From Cricetomys ansorgei (Eukaryota; Chordata; Mammalia; Rodentia; Nesomyidae): DNA of 64,000 nucleotides. Below the pieces are notes generated by a model. The model searched no databases. It was not told the origin of the DNA and saw only the letters and a list, made by a program, of their open reading frames with translations. This document shows, one piece after another, positions 1 through 13,600 of the stretch (positions are counted from its first letter, which is position 1; each line of letters starts with the position of its first letter). The stretch covers positions 480,001-544,000 of the forward strand of contig JAMJFZ010001815.1 in NCBI GenBank assembly GCA_026225945.1, read 5' to 3'. A program made the position numbers and the translations under genes.

Positions 1-599
1 AGCAACAGCAAAAGTGCTCACACCTGGCTTTGAGAAACATTAAATGTGATCCTTAACTATGCCCACATCCCCCAGCTAGACAGAGAAGTTCTAGGGGATT
101 ACAGATTAGGAATCAGGCCTGAGAACACCTAGGCAGCAGTTAGTAGCGGCCCAGGCTTCCCTCCAGGGTAGAGCTGGCAGGATGGGTGGGGGATGGCTCA
201 GACTGGGCTCAGAGCTGTGCACCTCTCTGGTGGGTGGGCTTTCTGAGAAGAGTGCACAAGTGGTGAGGGTCTATGGGCTCTATACTGAGAGAGCCAGCAG
301 GCAGAGGGTCCTGGCCTCTGGCTCCGGGAGACCCTCCCAACCTAGAACAGAATATCTGGGGGCTTCAGGCAACAGTTGCCAACTCTCCCAGGCTCCAGGG
401 CTGTAAAAGAAAACCTCAGTGGTCCATAGACTTATTGCTCCTGCCACACTGATTGAGGGTGGCATCATACTTGACATTGATCAGAGCTTAAGCCCCTATC
501 CCAGCAAAATCTGCATTTTAGGGGAGGTGACAGTTCTGAGCCAAGAGGGGCAGGAAGTATGTGTGTGGAGATCCTCAGCCAGTGAAGGCCCTGGTTGAT

Positions 600-965
600 T
601 TTTCAGTTACCTGCCTTGTTGGTATGACAGAATACCTGACTAGAATTAAACCTAAGGAAGGAAAGATTATTTGGGCCCATACTTCAAAGGTAGAGACTAT
701 CAAAGGTAGAAGACAGGGCAGGCGGCAGGAGCACGAGGCAGCTGACCACGTGGCATCAGTAGTCAGGAAGACGAGAGGCATGGACACTGGTGCTCAGCTC
801 GCTTTCTCCTTTTGATTCAGTCCAGGATGGAGCCCCTGGGTGTTATGACCCGAAGTCAGGGTGAGTCTTCTCAGCTCAGCTAGCCTCCTCTAGATAACTC
901 CTCACAGATGTGCCAGAGGCTTGTCTCCTAGATGATTTCAGAGCCTGCCTATGAACAATATTAAC
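600..965. repeat. rodent interspersed repeat, family not assigned
   Basis: The stretch from ATGACAGAATACCTGAC through CTCAGCTCGCTTTCTCCTTT to AACAATATTAACATTACA resembles a common rodent dispersed element I know from many loci but cannot name safely. It explains the short open frames here. Confidence 0.5.
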
Positions 966-1149
966 ATTACATGGGTCTCTAGCCTGTTTCTGAGCGGCCG
1001 CTGAGACAGCCCAGACTTACGATGAACAGAGATGTATGGGCTCACAGTTCTGAAGTTGGAAGTTTAAGAATACTGCTGAGGGCTTTCTTACCACCCCACC
1101 ACACAGCAGAAGCCCATCAGTGCTAAACCTCCCATTTGTGCTCATTTGT

Positions 1150-1288
1150 TTTCTTTGTTGACAGGGCCTCAGGTAGTGCAGGCTGGCCTTTATTTAACCC
1201 ACTATGTAGCCAAGGATGACCTTGAATTTCTGATTGTCCTGCCTTCCCAAGAGATGGGATGACAGGTATGTGCCACCAGACCCAGTTT
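1150..1288 (-). repeat. old B1 SINE
   Basis: Diverged reverse B1: AGGCTGGCC..., CACTATGTAGCC, TGCCACCAGACCC. Confidence 0.5.
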
Positions 1289-1947
1289 ATGGGGTTCTGG
1301 AGCTGGAGCCCAAGGCAAACACCTAATGAGCTAAACTCCCAACCCAGCCCCCCATATATAGTAAGTCCATTCCTGGCTTTAGTGGCCCAATCACTATTTA
1401 GAAGCCTTACCTCTAAACTCCATTATCATAGCTACTAAATGTCTATATAAATTTGAGAAGGAGCCTTTAAACTAGAGCAAGGCCCTATCTCTCCCCTGAA
1501 ATTGTAGTCCAGAGAGTTTCAGTGAGATTTCCAGAATAGCCTAGGTTCTGTCTACCTCTGGCTTCTACTCCAGACTGTTGGGGCAGGGGCTGCTGTTGTG
1601 TGAGAGTCAAGAGCAATTCCTGATCACAACAGGATGGCTATCTCCTGGCCAGGATCCTCCAGGGGTCTGGCTCTCTTCTTACAAGAGGAGGCACACTGTC
1701 TTATCCCTTACTCATTTTCCATTCTCTGAGCAGAAGGTGCTGGTAGGTCACAGGCACAGCAATGAGAGAGAGGCCCTCAGTTCTAACTCTTAGTACTACA
1801 AGCAGCACCGACCAGTGGAATTTCCTGCTCGGTAGAATGCTCGTTGATGAGGGATATTGTGGTAGCTGTCAGACATATGTGGCTGGCTGTCAAGACCTAG
1901 AGCCGTAGCCAGTGTGATGAACTGGAGCAGAGATGTTACATTTTATG

Positions 1948-2175
1948 GTGTGTGTGTGTATGTATGTATGTATACGCATGATATGCTCACATGTGAGCAT
2001 GCATATGTAGAGGCCAGAAGACAACCTTGGGTAACATTCCTTAGAACACCACCACCTTGTTTTTTGAGGTAAAGTCTCTCACTGGCTGGAGCTCACCACA
2101 CAGCCTGTCCGGTGAGCCCAGTCTTTGCTTTTCTCCATCTCTGAAACACTGGGATTACATGTGCATGCCACCTGT
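1948..2175 (-). repeat. TG/TATG tract and B3/B4-like SINE
   Basis: A (TG)n(TATG)n run is followed by AGAGGCCAGAAGACAACCTT and an end GGGATTACATGTGCATGCC. Confidence 0.5.
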
Positions 2176-2204
2176 GTCCAGCTTTTTGTTTGTTTGTTTT
2201 TGTT

Positions 2205-2345
2205 TTTTGCGTCGGGTTTCTCTGTGTAGCCTTTGCTGTCCTGGAACTCGCTCTGTAGTCCAGGCTGGCCTTGAACTCACAGAGATCCACCTGCCTCTGC
2301 CTCCTGAGTGCTGGGATTAAAGGTGTGCGCCACCACCACCAGGCA
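2205..2345 (-). repeat. B1 SINE
   Basis: Reverse B1: GGGTTTCTCTGTGTAGCC, GTCCAGGCTGGCCTTGAACT, GGGATTAAAGGTGTGCGCC. Confidence 0.85.
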
Positions 2346-2896
2346 AGCTTTTTTTTTTTTTTTAATACAAGGGTTCTGGGGGTCAAACTTGAGTCCCCAT
2401 TTTTCTCCTCTAAACGTGCAAAGATAAACACTAACGGTGCGTTTTGCTGCTGTGCTGGAGACAAAGCAGACTCTTAGAGGCAGCAGGTCTTCTCTGGGGG
2501 CAGAGGAATCAGAGTCTGTAACTGTACACTCTTGCAGTCAATCATCCTTCCTACCATCATACGGCCATGGCTGCTGGGCCCTCGTGAAGCCATTTCATTG
2601 GGTTCTGCAGTACTGGCTTTAGGTGGTGTTGAATTCTTGGGACTCCTCCCTAATTGTCTTTTGAGAGGAGTTAGGGATTAAGGCAGGGTCATCCTCTGCT
2701 TGTAGGGGTGATCCCAGCCGCTTTTCTTCTAGGCACAGGGACATGCAGCCTGTGGTTCCCTGTGACCTATTGGGATGCTGACATGGCTAAGAAGACCAGG
2801 ATCTGCTACCCAGTCGGGTGATGGCTTTGAGGCTTTGGGCTTCAGTCTTTAGGGACTGTGGAAGGGTGACATATCGGGGCACTGCTCTGGCCTCAG

Positions 2897-3000
2897 TCTC
2901 CCCCAACGGTCCAGACATAGCAGTGGAGCCTCTTCTCCTGCAAAGAAACTGGAGCCTAACCAACCTAAGAGTTATACCCAGTTAGATAGGAGGGGAGAGA
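2897..3000 (+). CDS. candidate upstream CCDC187 exon (uncertain)
   Basis: After a pyrimidine-containing acceptor ending CCTCAG, one frame reads a basic, Ser-rich peptide (RSRHSSGASSPAKKLEPN...) with protein-like composition and no stop until beyond 3000. A possible donor GTACCT follows at 3001. The exon would enter in phase 2 and leave in phase 1, compatible with the candidate exon at 3570. There is no independent support, and the donor is poor. Confidence 0.25.
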
Positions 3001-3323
3001 GTACCTGAGTGCTCAGTGTGTATCCTATGGCTGTACCCTGCTCCGCCCTGGTCTTTTCTGTTTGGTAATGCCCAGGAACTATGTGGCTGTTGTTCACAGC
3101 TTTCCATCTGCTCCTACTCCGAGCAGCTAAGCCTTCTCTGTCCGTGATGATATGCTGTCTGCCAGGGAAGACAGCACTCCTGGGCAGAGGACTGGGATTC
3201 TGTCCATGGCCCTCTCTGTATGATGATTGGCCAGAGACTGAGTGTCATCAAGGGCCATCAGGAAGGCTCCACATCCAAGCCAGAGGGCTTGAGCCAACCA
3301 TCCTCTGAATCCTCCCCTAACAG

Positions 3324-3412
3324 TCAACTCTTAGCAGAAATGAGGCTGAGGATGGGTCAGGAGGGAGACACAGCCAATCTTTGAACTCATCTCTTCCCTA
3401 CCGCTGCCCCTG
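3324..3412 (+). CDS. candidate upstream CCDC187 exon (uncertain)
   Basis: A good acceptor (CCTCCCCTAACAG) is followed by 29 open codons beginning STLSRNEAEDGSGGRHSQSL and a possible donor GTAGAA at 3413. A TAG occurs right after the donor in the same frame. Its phases do not link to the two other candidates, so at most some of the three are real or they are alternative exons. Confidence 0.22.
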
Positions 3413-3569
3413 GTAGAAGCCTCCACAGGGGAGGGAGCACCAACTGTACACAGAGCCTGGACCCTGGGGGGCATCAGAAAGAAAAGCCCCTTTGCTACCC
3501 TTGATGACTGTAACCTCAGAGGGACATACTCTGTAACACCTCAGAATTCCTGGGCTCACTGCTGTTTAG

Positions 3570-3787
3570 CACATGTCTACCTGAGCACCATCAGCAACGA
3601 CAGTGGCTTCTACCAGTCGGTTTCTGTAAAGCCATCGTGGGGGCCTTACCCAGGGAAGCTGCATGCCTCCAGAGGCTCTGGTTGGCCAGAGACTTGTTCA
3701 GGGTCACCTGAAGAGTATAGGACAGAGCTGAGACGGCAGGGACCTGGGTCTGTCTGGTGGCTCCTGTCACTTATGCTAACTGGATGG
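3570..3787 (+). CDS. candidate upstream CCDC187 exon, end unclear
   Basis: Acceptor CTGCTGTTTAG at 3569 opens a frame entering in phase 1 (HVYLSTISNDSGFYQSVSVK...) that stays open for about 73 codons up to a TGA at 3787-3789. Several donors are possible (GTATAG at 3715, GTGAAG at 3788); I could not decide between them. The peptide composition looks like real coding sequence and it lies just before the first confident CCDC187 exon. Confidence 0.3.
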
Positions 3788-4028
3788 TGAAGAGTCAGGC
3801 ACTGTGAGATTGAGAGAGGGAAGTAAAGCCGCGAGGGACCCCTCCTGAAGTGCTGGGTGCCAGCACAGCCCTTGCGTCCTGTGCCTTCCCTCCTCGCCTC
3901 TGGCCTCGGTTTCCTTTCAGGCCAAGAAGCTGTATTAACCTGCTGTGAGCGCTAAGGCTCAACCAGGAGAGAGGCTCAGAGCATGCTCGCCACTCAGGTG
4001 CCCTCCTCCGTGGTCTGCAGGTTGGCAG

Positions 4029-4118
4029 GAGCCTGAGGGGCAGCATTCTGGAGACCCGCACGGAGGGCACCTGACCAATTTCCAGCTGAAATCCTCGAGC
4101 TTTCTGGAGTCACTGAAG
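4029..4118 (+). CDS. CCDC187: CCDC187 exon 1 of the modelled set
   Basis: Thirty codons in phase 0 (EPEGQHSGDPHGGHLTNFQL...), ending SSSFLESLK before donor GTATGT. The acceptor is ambiguous: AG at 4027-4028 (phase 0), at 4019-4020 (phase 1) or at 3996-3997 (phase 2) all keep the frame open, so the exon may start up to 31 bases earlier. Confidence 0.6.
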
Positions 4119-7100
4119 GTATGTCCTACTCCATGACCCCAGGCCAGGGACAACTGTGTTCCCTTTAGACTTCTTCTGCTACAGATGAGCTGTGAGCTCC
4201 CCCACAAGGCTGAATAAATAGAAGGCTCCAAAACACAGACCTGAGGGTTTAGAAACAGCCCCAACCCCTGCTCAGGCAAGGGGTCTACCAGAGTGTTCCT
4301 CATAGTGCGTTGCCAGTAAGACATAGGTGAACCATATCCTGAGACATGGGTTCTCGTGACAGCTGGACCAGCAGAAGCAGGAGCAGGCACTGGCCCTTCT
4401 GCGGCAGCGGGCAGAGCAGGAGGTATGGGCGACACAGATGGCACTGGATGAACTTGTCTTCAAACACCAGCTGAAGGTCAGCAGCCTACCTCTTCTGTGG
4501 CTTTAACTGGTGTGCCACCCCTGCTCAGTGTCCCTTCTACCCCACCTAGCCTGAGGTCCTTCTAAAATGGCCACTGCCTCATGGATACAGGGAAGCATCC
4601 ATCACGTGGATACAGGGAGGCATCTCCAGTCTGGGAGGGAGTGCAGGGCCATATGAACTGGGGTCCATGGACTTATTTGAAGAGATTGGATGGTTTGGCC
4701 ACTTATGTCCTGGGGATGTCCACACTGGGGTGCCCATGGCTGGTTTCAGAGCTGGGCCACAGATAGGTGTCTTTACCTCCCACTCATCCCACTCTGGGAC
4801 CTGTTAGGCACTGAGCAGCGAAGTCTTTGTTGGAGTGCCGAGCTCATGACCTGACCTGTGGTGTGTGTGATATGCAAACCCTGTACATCTATCCTGCTCA
4901 CCCTGGGATCCAGCCTGGCCTGGCTGGCTGCAGATGCTCTTCTCTCACTTTCGGCAATACCACGCTCTCTTTCCTCACAGCAACTGATGGAGAAATCCTC
5001 AGCTCAGCAAAGGCGAGAAAAAGCTTCGGAGCTAATGACAACCAGATCCAAGTGAGACCAAGGGTGGGACCAGATGCCAAGCCCCAGGGTAGAGGAGGGT
5101 GAGATGGCCCTTAAATTCAGGTCCCAGGTGCTGGCAATGACAGTGGCCTCTGTGGTTTTCTGACCCTTCAGATCACCACCCTCCTTGCATAGAGACAACA
5201 TCAGGTCTACAAATCATCGTGAGGAAGCAGAGGAAGTCTGTGCAGGTGAGTGTCCTGTGTGACATGTGCTGACAAGTAAGGGCTTAGGGGGAGGGACAGT
5301 GATGTCAAATATCTCAGATGAGCTTCTGGCCTCAGGAAGCTAGTCACACTAGCTATAGCTCCACCCCTAGCCTGACACGGCCACTTCCCTGGGAAGCTTG
5401 GTCCCTTCTGTCCATTTCTGGTGTCCAAAAAGCACATTTGTAGACTTTTGCTTATCTCTACTCTCAGATTTTTGCTAGGATATGCCACATGTTCTGTTCT
5501 ACAGCTGTTGGGTGGAGCATTCTGCCTTGCCAATTAGACCAGCTGGTGCACAGAATTGCTCAAATCTACTCTATGCTTGTGGCTTTTCTGCCTCGTATCT
5601 CCCTATTATTGAACTGGGGTGGGGTGGGGAGGACACACTACTGAAATGTCAGATTGTGTGCTTGTCTAGATCTCTGGGCAGTTCAATTAGTGCTACTAGA
5701 ACATAGATATTTAGGAGTCTGATGAGCTCTTGGTGAATCGACCCTTTTGACAAGGATACTTCCACAGTGTGCTTTGCTCTAGAGTCCACTTTGTAAGTTT
5801 TTTGTTTTGTTTTGTTTTTTGTTTTTTTCCCCATGCTAGCATCTCACATAGGGTCTCCTAGGCCAGCCTAGAACTCACTATGTAACTGAAGATGATCTTA
5901 AAATTCTGACCCTCCTGCCTCTGCCTCCCAAGTGCTTCAAATACAAATGAGCATCATCATGCCTGGTTTATGCTGTGCTAGGGATTGAATTTGGGTTTCA
6001 TGCATGGTAGGCAGGCTGAACATCACCAGCTGAACCACATCTCCTTCCATCCAAAGCCTACTTTGACATTTGTAGACTACTCCAGCTTTCCTGTGACTAG
6101 GAAAAGGGGACTCTCCCTCACCAGACTTACTTTCTATTTGTGTCTTTGTATTTGAAGTGCGTTTCTTGTGGGCAGTATAAAGTTGGGTTCTGCCCATTCT
6201 TTTTAAATCCAGTCTCTGCCTTCTAATTGAGATACTTATCCTATTTACATAGAGTGGGATTGTGCTCAGAGTTACGTTTAAGTTATTTACCTTAATATAA
6301 ATTTTCTTGTTTTTTTTTTTTTCTGTCTTTTCTTTTCCCACTTTACCTGCCTCCTCTTGTGTTAAATTTTGGTTTGGTTTGTTGATACAGGGTCTCACTC
6401 TGTACCTCAGGCTGTCCTGGAGCTATGTAGCCTAGGCTGGCCTCTTACTCATAATAGCCCTTCTACTTCAGCCTCCTGACTGCTGAAGTTATATATGTGC
6501 ACCCTCCCTCCTAGCCTAGATTAAACTTTGTAATGATTCCGTCTTCATTGTTGACTCATGATGAGCTATAACTTCACACTTCAGTGCGTTGGTAACAAGC
6601 AGGCTACAGGTGATTTCTACAACTTCACCCACAGCACAAAAAACTCACAGAATTTTTTACTAATAATTTTTTACTATATTTCTGCTAGTGCATTAAAATA
6701 TATTTCAGTGGTGGGGAGAGGGGCATGCAAAGAAATAGCTCCATGGTTAAGAGCACTTGCAGAGGTCAGAGGTTCAGTTCCCAGCGTCCACATGACAGCT
6801 CACAACTACCTGTTCCAGGGATCTGATGCCCTCTTCTGACACTCTGGGCTCCAGGCACTCACATGACACACACATATACATACATGTAAGCAAGCACTCA
6901 TGAACATAAAATAAAAAGGGGGGCTACATATAGTAACCCTGTTTCAGAAAAAAGGGGGGCTCCAAGAGAAGGCTCAATGATTTAGAGTTCATACTGCTCT
7001 TCCTGAGGACCAGAGTTCAATTCCACCTACATCAGGTGGCTCCTCTGACCTCCATGGGCACCTGTACATGTGTGTACAAACCCACACAACACACACCCAC

Positions 7101-7633
7101 ATACACATAATTTAAAATAATAAAAGTAAATCTTAAAGCTGGGCTGTGGTGGCACACACCTCTATTCCTAGCACTGCAGAGGCAGTTGGAGGGAGCGCTG
7201 TGAGTTCAAGGCCAGCCTGGTCTACAGAGCGTGTTCCAGGAAAGCCAGGGCTACAACAGAGAAACCCTGTCTCAAAACCAAACCAAACCAAACCAGTAAA
7301 AAAGAAAAAGCAAAAATAAACTTTAAAAATGTTTCTAAGCCCATCATGTGTTATTTTTTTGACACACAATTTTCTCTTATTAGTTTCAGATTATACACAG
7401 GCTTAGAGTGAACACGTAAGCAGTTTCCAGCCACTATTTCTGACACTCCTCATTTCTCTGGGAAAATCTGTATTTCTGGCTGACATCATTCCTGTGTCCT
7501 TCACGTGATTTATGACATACACATATACCAGTATTTAAAATAAAACAAAACAAAAAATGCTTATATGTCCAAGTTCATTCTAGTTTTTGTTTCTTACATA
7601 CTCTTTACTGGACTTAGTATTTGGGTAGAGTTT

Positions 7634-7692
<59 letters not shown>

Positions 7693-10600
7693 TTGAAATA
7701 GGGTTTTACTGTGTAGCCTTGGCTGGCCTAGAACTCACTATGTAGACCAAGCTGGCCTTCAACTCACAGAGATTTGATTGTCTCTGCTCCCTGAATGCTG
7801 GGATTAAAGGCGTGGTGCGGTACCTGGATCTTGGGAGACATTTTTTTAAAAGGTTAATGTACGTGTGCGTGTGCATGTGCGTGCGTGCATGCGTGCGTGT
7901 GTTGCAGTGCTGGGTTGAACTCCAGGCTTTCTACATCCTTAACTGCTGCTGAGGTACAGCTCCAGGAAACACAGCCACACCCCAGAGTCTTCTTCCTCAC
8001 TCTGTTCGGTGTGTAAGGGACCCATTGGACTGTCCCTTGACCCTTTGCCCATTTGTAACACCGTGTCTGCTTTCACTGCTTTTCTGTTTCCCAAGCAGTT
8101 TTGTAATGGTACCCTCTGGTTTCCTTCATGCGCATGTGCTGGGGGTTGTTAAGATTCTTTGATCTGTGGGTTTAATCACTTTCTTCAGATTTTGAAATTT
8201 TCCAAGTCTTATTTTTGAAAATACCTTCTCTGTCTTCCTTCTCTTTTTCTGCAGGAATTTCAGTTACCTGTATGTTGGGCCACTTGATGCCATGGATTCT
8301 TCGGCAATGTCTAATCTGCCATTAATCCATGTGCTTTCCATTTGAAGTGTTTTAAATGTTCATTTCTGAAAATTCTATGTGCTTACCCTTTAATTTTATT
8401 TATTTTTTGTTACTTCATTGTATGTGTATGGGTGTTTTGCCTGCATGCATGTTTGTGTACAACTTGTGTACATTACATTATTTGCAGAGGCCAAAGGACA
8501 CTGGAGTTACAAACTGTTCTTAGCTGCTATGTAGATGCTGGGAAGCCAACCCAAGTCTTCTAGAAGAGCAGCTGGTGCTCTAATCCACTAAGCTATCTCT
8601 CCAGCAAAGAATACTTACCCCTTTAAATATATGAATACTCTTATGAAAACTCATTTTCTATTTAAAATTTGTTTGTTTTTTTAATTTATTATTATTATTT
8701 TTCGAGACAGGGTTTCTCTGTTGTAACTCTGGCTGTCCTGGAACTCACTCTGTAGACCAGGCTGGCCATGAACTCACAGAGATCTGCCCGTCTCTGCTGG
8801 GATTAAAGGTGTGTGCCACCAACACCCAGCCATATTTATTTATTTGTTGAGGGGGCTGTCTAACATGGCATGCATGTGGAGGTTGGATGGCAATGAGCAG
8901 GAATTGGTTTTCTCTTTCCACCATATGGGTCCTGGGGATTGAACTCAGATCATCAGGCTTGGTGGCAAGCTTCTTTATCTGCTGAACCATCTTGTCATAT
9001 ATGAAAACTTCTAGCGTCCATCTCTGGGCTGATTTTAATTGATGACTCCTTGCTGCTCTGGTTTCTGCTAGGTACTGTGGACTTTACTTTGGTATAAGAT
9101 ATTTTTGTTTCTATACACGTGATTGTTTAAAAATAGTATTTTATTAATTCTTTGAGAATTTTAAACTGTAATTTTGATTATATTCCAACCACCTAAGTAC
9201 CCAGATTCACTCCCACCCTAACCACCCAATCTCACCACACTCTCATTCTTTCTCTCTCCTTCCTCCCATCCCCCTCTCCCTCTCCTCCCCACAGAGTCTG
9301 ATTTGTATTCCCCAATACTCCTGAGTCACATCCTTAAAGAAAGCCAATCCTTCCTCTCCCAGCAGCCATCGCATGCCCACAGCTCCTCAGCTAGTGATTG
9401 GACTTCCTGCCCACCTCCCCACCTCTGTGTTTGAACTTGCGCAGATCTTGTGCATGCTGTCTCAGTTGCTGTGAGTTCCTTTGTGCAACTGCCTTGTTGT
9501 GTCCAAGACACACAGATTCCTTGTAGTTACATACCACCCTTGCCTCTTACAATCATTCTGCCCCCTCTTCCATGAAACTCTCTGAGCCTTGAGAGGAGGG
9601 GTACGATATAGCCATTGCACTTAGAGCTAAGCATTCCAGTCTCTATAAACACATTCTTAAGCTTTGTCCTCAGATGTAGTTACTGGACTTAAATCTGATC
9701 CTTTCTGGTCTTGCTTCAGTAACTAGCCAGTTGGATCCAGGTCAGTACGAAGGGTGGGGCTGATAAAAGCTCACAAACAAGAAAGGATGGTCTGCCTCTG
9801 TGCTACCCAGTGATCTATAGATCACAAGGCCCGTAACCCTCAGCCTCCTTCTGGAGCTTTTTACCTGCACTGATTCAGTCTGTTTTCACTTGAATACTCA
9901 GAGGTGCCGCTTCGAAGCACAGAATCATGGGATTCTCTTCATGGTCCCCCCTAATATACCATTGAATCAACCTATCTCCTGAAGCTACCTGTCTTCCCAG
10001 ACAGCTCTGTCTCCTCTACAGGGTGTCTGCAAGGCTCTTCCTGCAAGGCTTGCCCTCCCTGTGCCTCTCTTGGGATATTGTCATTGTTTGTCTTACTTCC
10101 TTTATTTCTGTCTGTGAGCACTGTGCTGTGCTGTTGATATCAAATGTCTCAAAAATGCTCTTGCATATGAGTGAGAATGTATGTAAATATATCTGCATAA
10201 AACACACACATTTTAGATATGATGATGATGAGTCTAGTTCATTTTGCCCTTTCTTGGCGGGATGTCAAAAAGTCCTTTATTTTTAACTGAAAAACCTTCT
10301 CTGTGAAACCCAAGCAGCAGGGTGACCCACAGGGGTCAGCAGCAAGGGAGTCTGGTTTTTGCAACCCCTGCCCCTGCTTGGTGCTAGACTCAGGACATCA
10401 GACACACTCATCTAGTGTGAAGCTGTGGCAGAGGTTGACGTGAGCCTTTCCCGCACCAGACGTAATTCGTTCGTGAGGCCTTTCTGTAGGAAAGGCCCTT
10501 AAAGCACACCCCCCTGGTTCCCTCAGGACCCCGCCAAGGCCTGCTTTCTCTCTCAGAGCTGGTGCGGCAGGATCCAGCCCCCTCCCAGGTTGTTCTAACC

Positions 10601-13600
10601 AAGCTCCACCCTTCAGACACATCCATCTACCAGGTACAAAGATTGAGGCTGAGGCCACACGATACTGGTTGGGGGTAGTGGGTCCCCACTGGCCCTGCTC
10701 TTGGAAGGCTTTCCCTGCCAGCCCACTGCCTATCTTTGCAGCTGGTAGCCTCCCCAGCTCTTCCTCCCACCCTGGATGACACAACAACATGGTACTTTGG
10801 CCAGGGCTATGCACAACCCAACCTGCCCTGCTAAGCTGCCAGAGCATAACAAGTGTCCTGCCTACCCTGGGGTGGGCATGAGGTCAGGATGATGAGGACC
10901 CTGCCTGCCCTTGGGAGCCTACGCTCAGGAAAGGGTGCCTTGCCTATCCCCATGGCAAGGGGATAAGCTGGTGGGCATTCAGGGAGGACTTCTCAGCGTC
11001 TGTGGCGTCTTCCTGAGAGCTGGGATTTGCTCCCAGCACTTGAGAGTTCCCAGCAGTGACAAGACTGGGCTGTGCTGTCACTGTCTACAGTGGAACATAG
11101 CAAGACCAGAGCCAGGAACAGAAAAGTCCAGAACCTTCCACCGTTTCACTATTGCAATGCTGGAGCAGAGTCTGAGAGATGAAGAGCTGCGAGCACAGCA
11201 CCAGGCTGCGATGCTGCGACTGCGGGAGTTGGCACTGGAGGAGAAGGCCCAGGCGGAGCTGACCTGCCTGGAGCGTCAGATAGGGTGAGCTCACGGTTGC
11301 AGCAGGCTCTGCTCTACCCCGTCAGCGTGCCCCACCCACCACCACACCTGGACACAGGTGGAGAAAGGTGGTTGTAGTGAGCCAGGCAGCGATAGACATT
11401 TGTAGAAATTTAGGTAAGGTAGTAAAGTATCCCAAACAAAACTGAAACAAATAACAGCCCTTGTCCCCCTTTGGGTGATGCCTGCAGCATTCCCAGTGTG
11501 TCCCACAGTGTTGATGGGGGCTTCGGCTTTGTATGCTGCTATACGCAAGGGAGTCTCATATCAACATCTAACTGCTCAACAGGTGAGCAGTACAGGGTGT
11601 CCACAGTCCCTTGGCCTGTCCCCAGTTATAGACTTTTAGTGTGTGTCCAGCTTTTTTGCCATTATGAACATTGAGAGACTGTTTCCTTGGGGTGAATTTT
11701 TTTTTTAAGATTTATTTATTTTTATTTTTATATACCTGGGTGTTTTGCCTGCACACGTGAGGGTGCTAGGTCTCTTGGAACTTGAGTTACAGACAGTTGT
11801 GAGCTGTCATGTGGGTGCTAGAAATTGAACCCAGGTCCTTTGAAAGAGAAGCCATCTCTCCAGCCCCCTGGAGTGATTTTCATATCAGTGAGAGGCATCC
11901 AGAAGCCTTTGGACCTTGCTGGATCTGGCCTCCAAGAGCTCCATCATTCACAGTTCCAATATCACCCCGGTGTGACAGGATGAGGGTGGCATTGTCCTGG
12001 GTGTCAGTGGAGAGTCCCGGCCTGGATGTGATCTCAGGTGAGAGATGCTGCCATCTCAAGCCTTTACTCCCTAAACCATAAGACAGTCATAAGCATGGTG
12101 GGAGGGAAGAGTGACAGCCCAGGCTGGGGCCCCTGGGATCCCCAGACTCTGGTATCTGCTCTGTGGGAGAATGTCCAGGTAGACCTGGCTGCCTGAGCTG
12201 TCCTGGTCCTGTGACTCTCTTTCTGTCTGTACAGATTCTGATGGCTGCCTGTGGCTCTTTCTCTCTCCTAGGTGTCTGGGGAAACTGAGGCGTGAAGCAT
12301 TTCAGTCCACTGTGTGGGAAAAGCAACAACAAGCCCTGAGGAGGCTTGAAAAGGAACAGGTAGGCATGGGTGAGAAACAGTCACACAGAAGGGGCCCTGC
12401 AGTCCTCCCAGTTGGGGACCAGGACACCCCTGTGCAACAGAACTTCCGCAAGCTCTTACTACCCTCCAAAGATGCTTAGAACCCTATGGTTCCTGGAATA
12501 GTCCATGGTCAGAAGACTGCAAATCTAGAGCAGCACATTTAGACCTACATCCCTGGTCCAAACCAGCCTTAGCCTCCTGCTAGTTGCGGCCTGCAACAAG
12601 TAGTGGCCTCTGGGAGCTTCAAGTCCCTGCTGAACAGCAGCATCTGTTTCCTAGGTCTTGGGAGGCTTTTATAATGTTACAATGCCAACATGTGGAGAGA
12701 CATACACACACAGAGAAAAGGGTGGGGGGAAGAGAAGAGGAAGAGGAGAGGAGAGAGAGAATACAATCTGTGCTAGCCCTGTGTAGGCTCATTTGGTGCA
12801 TGAGTACCTTAGCTTCCCTCCTGCCTCCAGCTGGTGCCTCCTGACCAAGCTCAGAGGAGAGCAATAGATAAGAGGCTGGGCAGGGAGGGCCAGGAAAAAG
12901 GCCTGTGGAGGGAAAAGGAGGGCCAGGCAGCACAAGAGGCAGAGGCTCCCCGCTGCCCCCCTCCCTGCCCTGGTGTCCTAACTGGAATCTTCTCCTCTGG
13001 AACTTCAGAGGGAAATCCAGTACCTGAAGAGCGTGTACCGGTCCCTGCACCACGGCAGGAGGCAGCTCCTGCAATATCAGCAATCTATCTTCAATGTGCA
13101 GAGGTCTGTGGCCCACTTGCGGCAGGAGCTCCAGGCTCGAACCCAGCTGCTGCAGGTGGGCATTCCCAGCGTCTTCACTTGGCTCCTCTGTGCCACACCC
13201 GTCACTCTTGGTGGAAAGGGTCTGGGACTGGGTGGTGATGCAGAGGGAGGAGATGACCTGCTGGGCCCCCGTGGAGGCTCTCTCGGGAGGAGCCAGACTT
13301 CTGAGCTATGGCAGTTAATACAGACCGAGGGTGGAAGAAAGGTGAGGTGATGCTTTAACTGGAGGAGGCCCTGAGTATCACTCAGAAGGGCCTTAAGTAG
13401 AGGAGCAGCAGTGAGGACTTCTGTGTCCCTAGCGGACCTCGGCCCACTGGAGAAGCCCGCCACTCAGACAAAATACCTACCGAGTTCTTGGAGCTGAGAC
13501 CCTGCTCCTCTTACACAGCTGAGAGGATGAGATGTGTGCTGGTGAGGGCAAGGGTACTCGGTGCTGCCCCAGACTCTGTAAGCAGAAGGACAGTGGTCTC

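Larger units (their letters stand above)
5246..10556. other. large CCDC187 intron, repeat-filled
   Basis: No exon is needed here by phase. It holds several B1 and B3-type SINEs, a TTTA microsatellite and an L1-like fragment, listed separately. The part at 9,700-10,500 is unique sequence without a recognisable signal. Confidence 0.6.

Noticed and set aside
2093..2464. 123-codon minus strand frame
   Set aside because: Runs through a B1 SINE; repeat-derived openness.
12834..13238. 134-codon + strand frame overlapping CCDC187 exon 8
   Set aside because: It is in a different frame from the phase-supported exon 13009-13155 and has no start or splice support.
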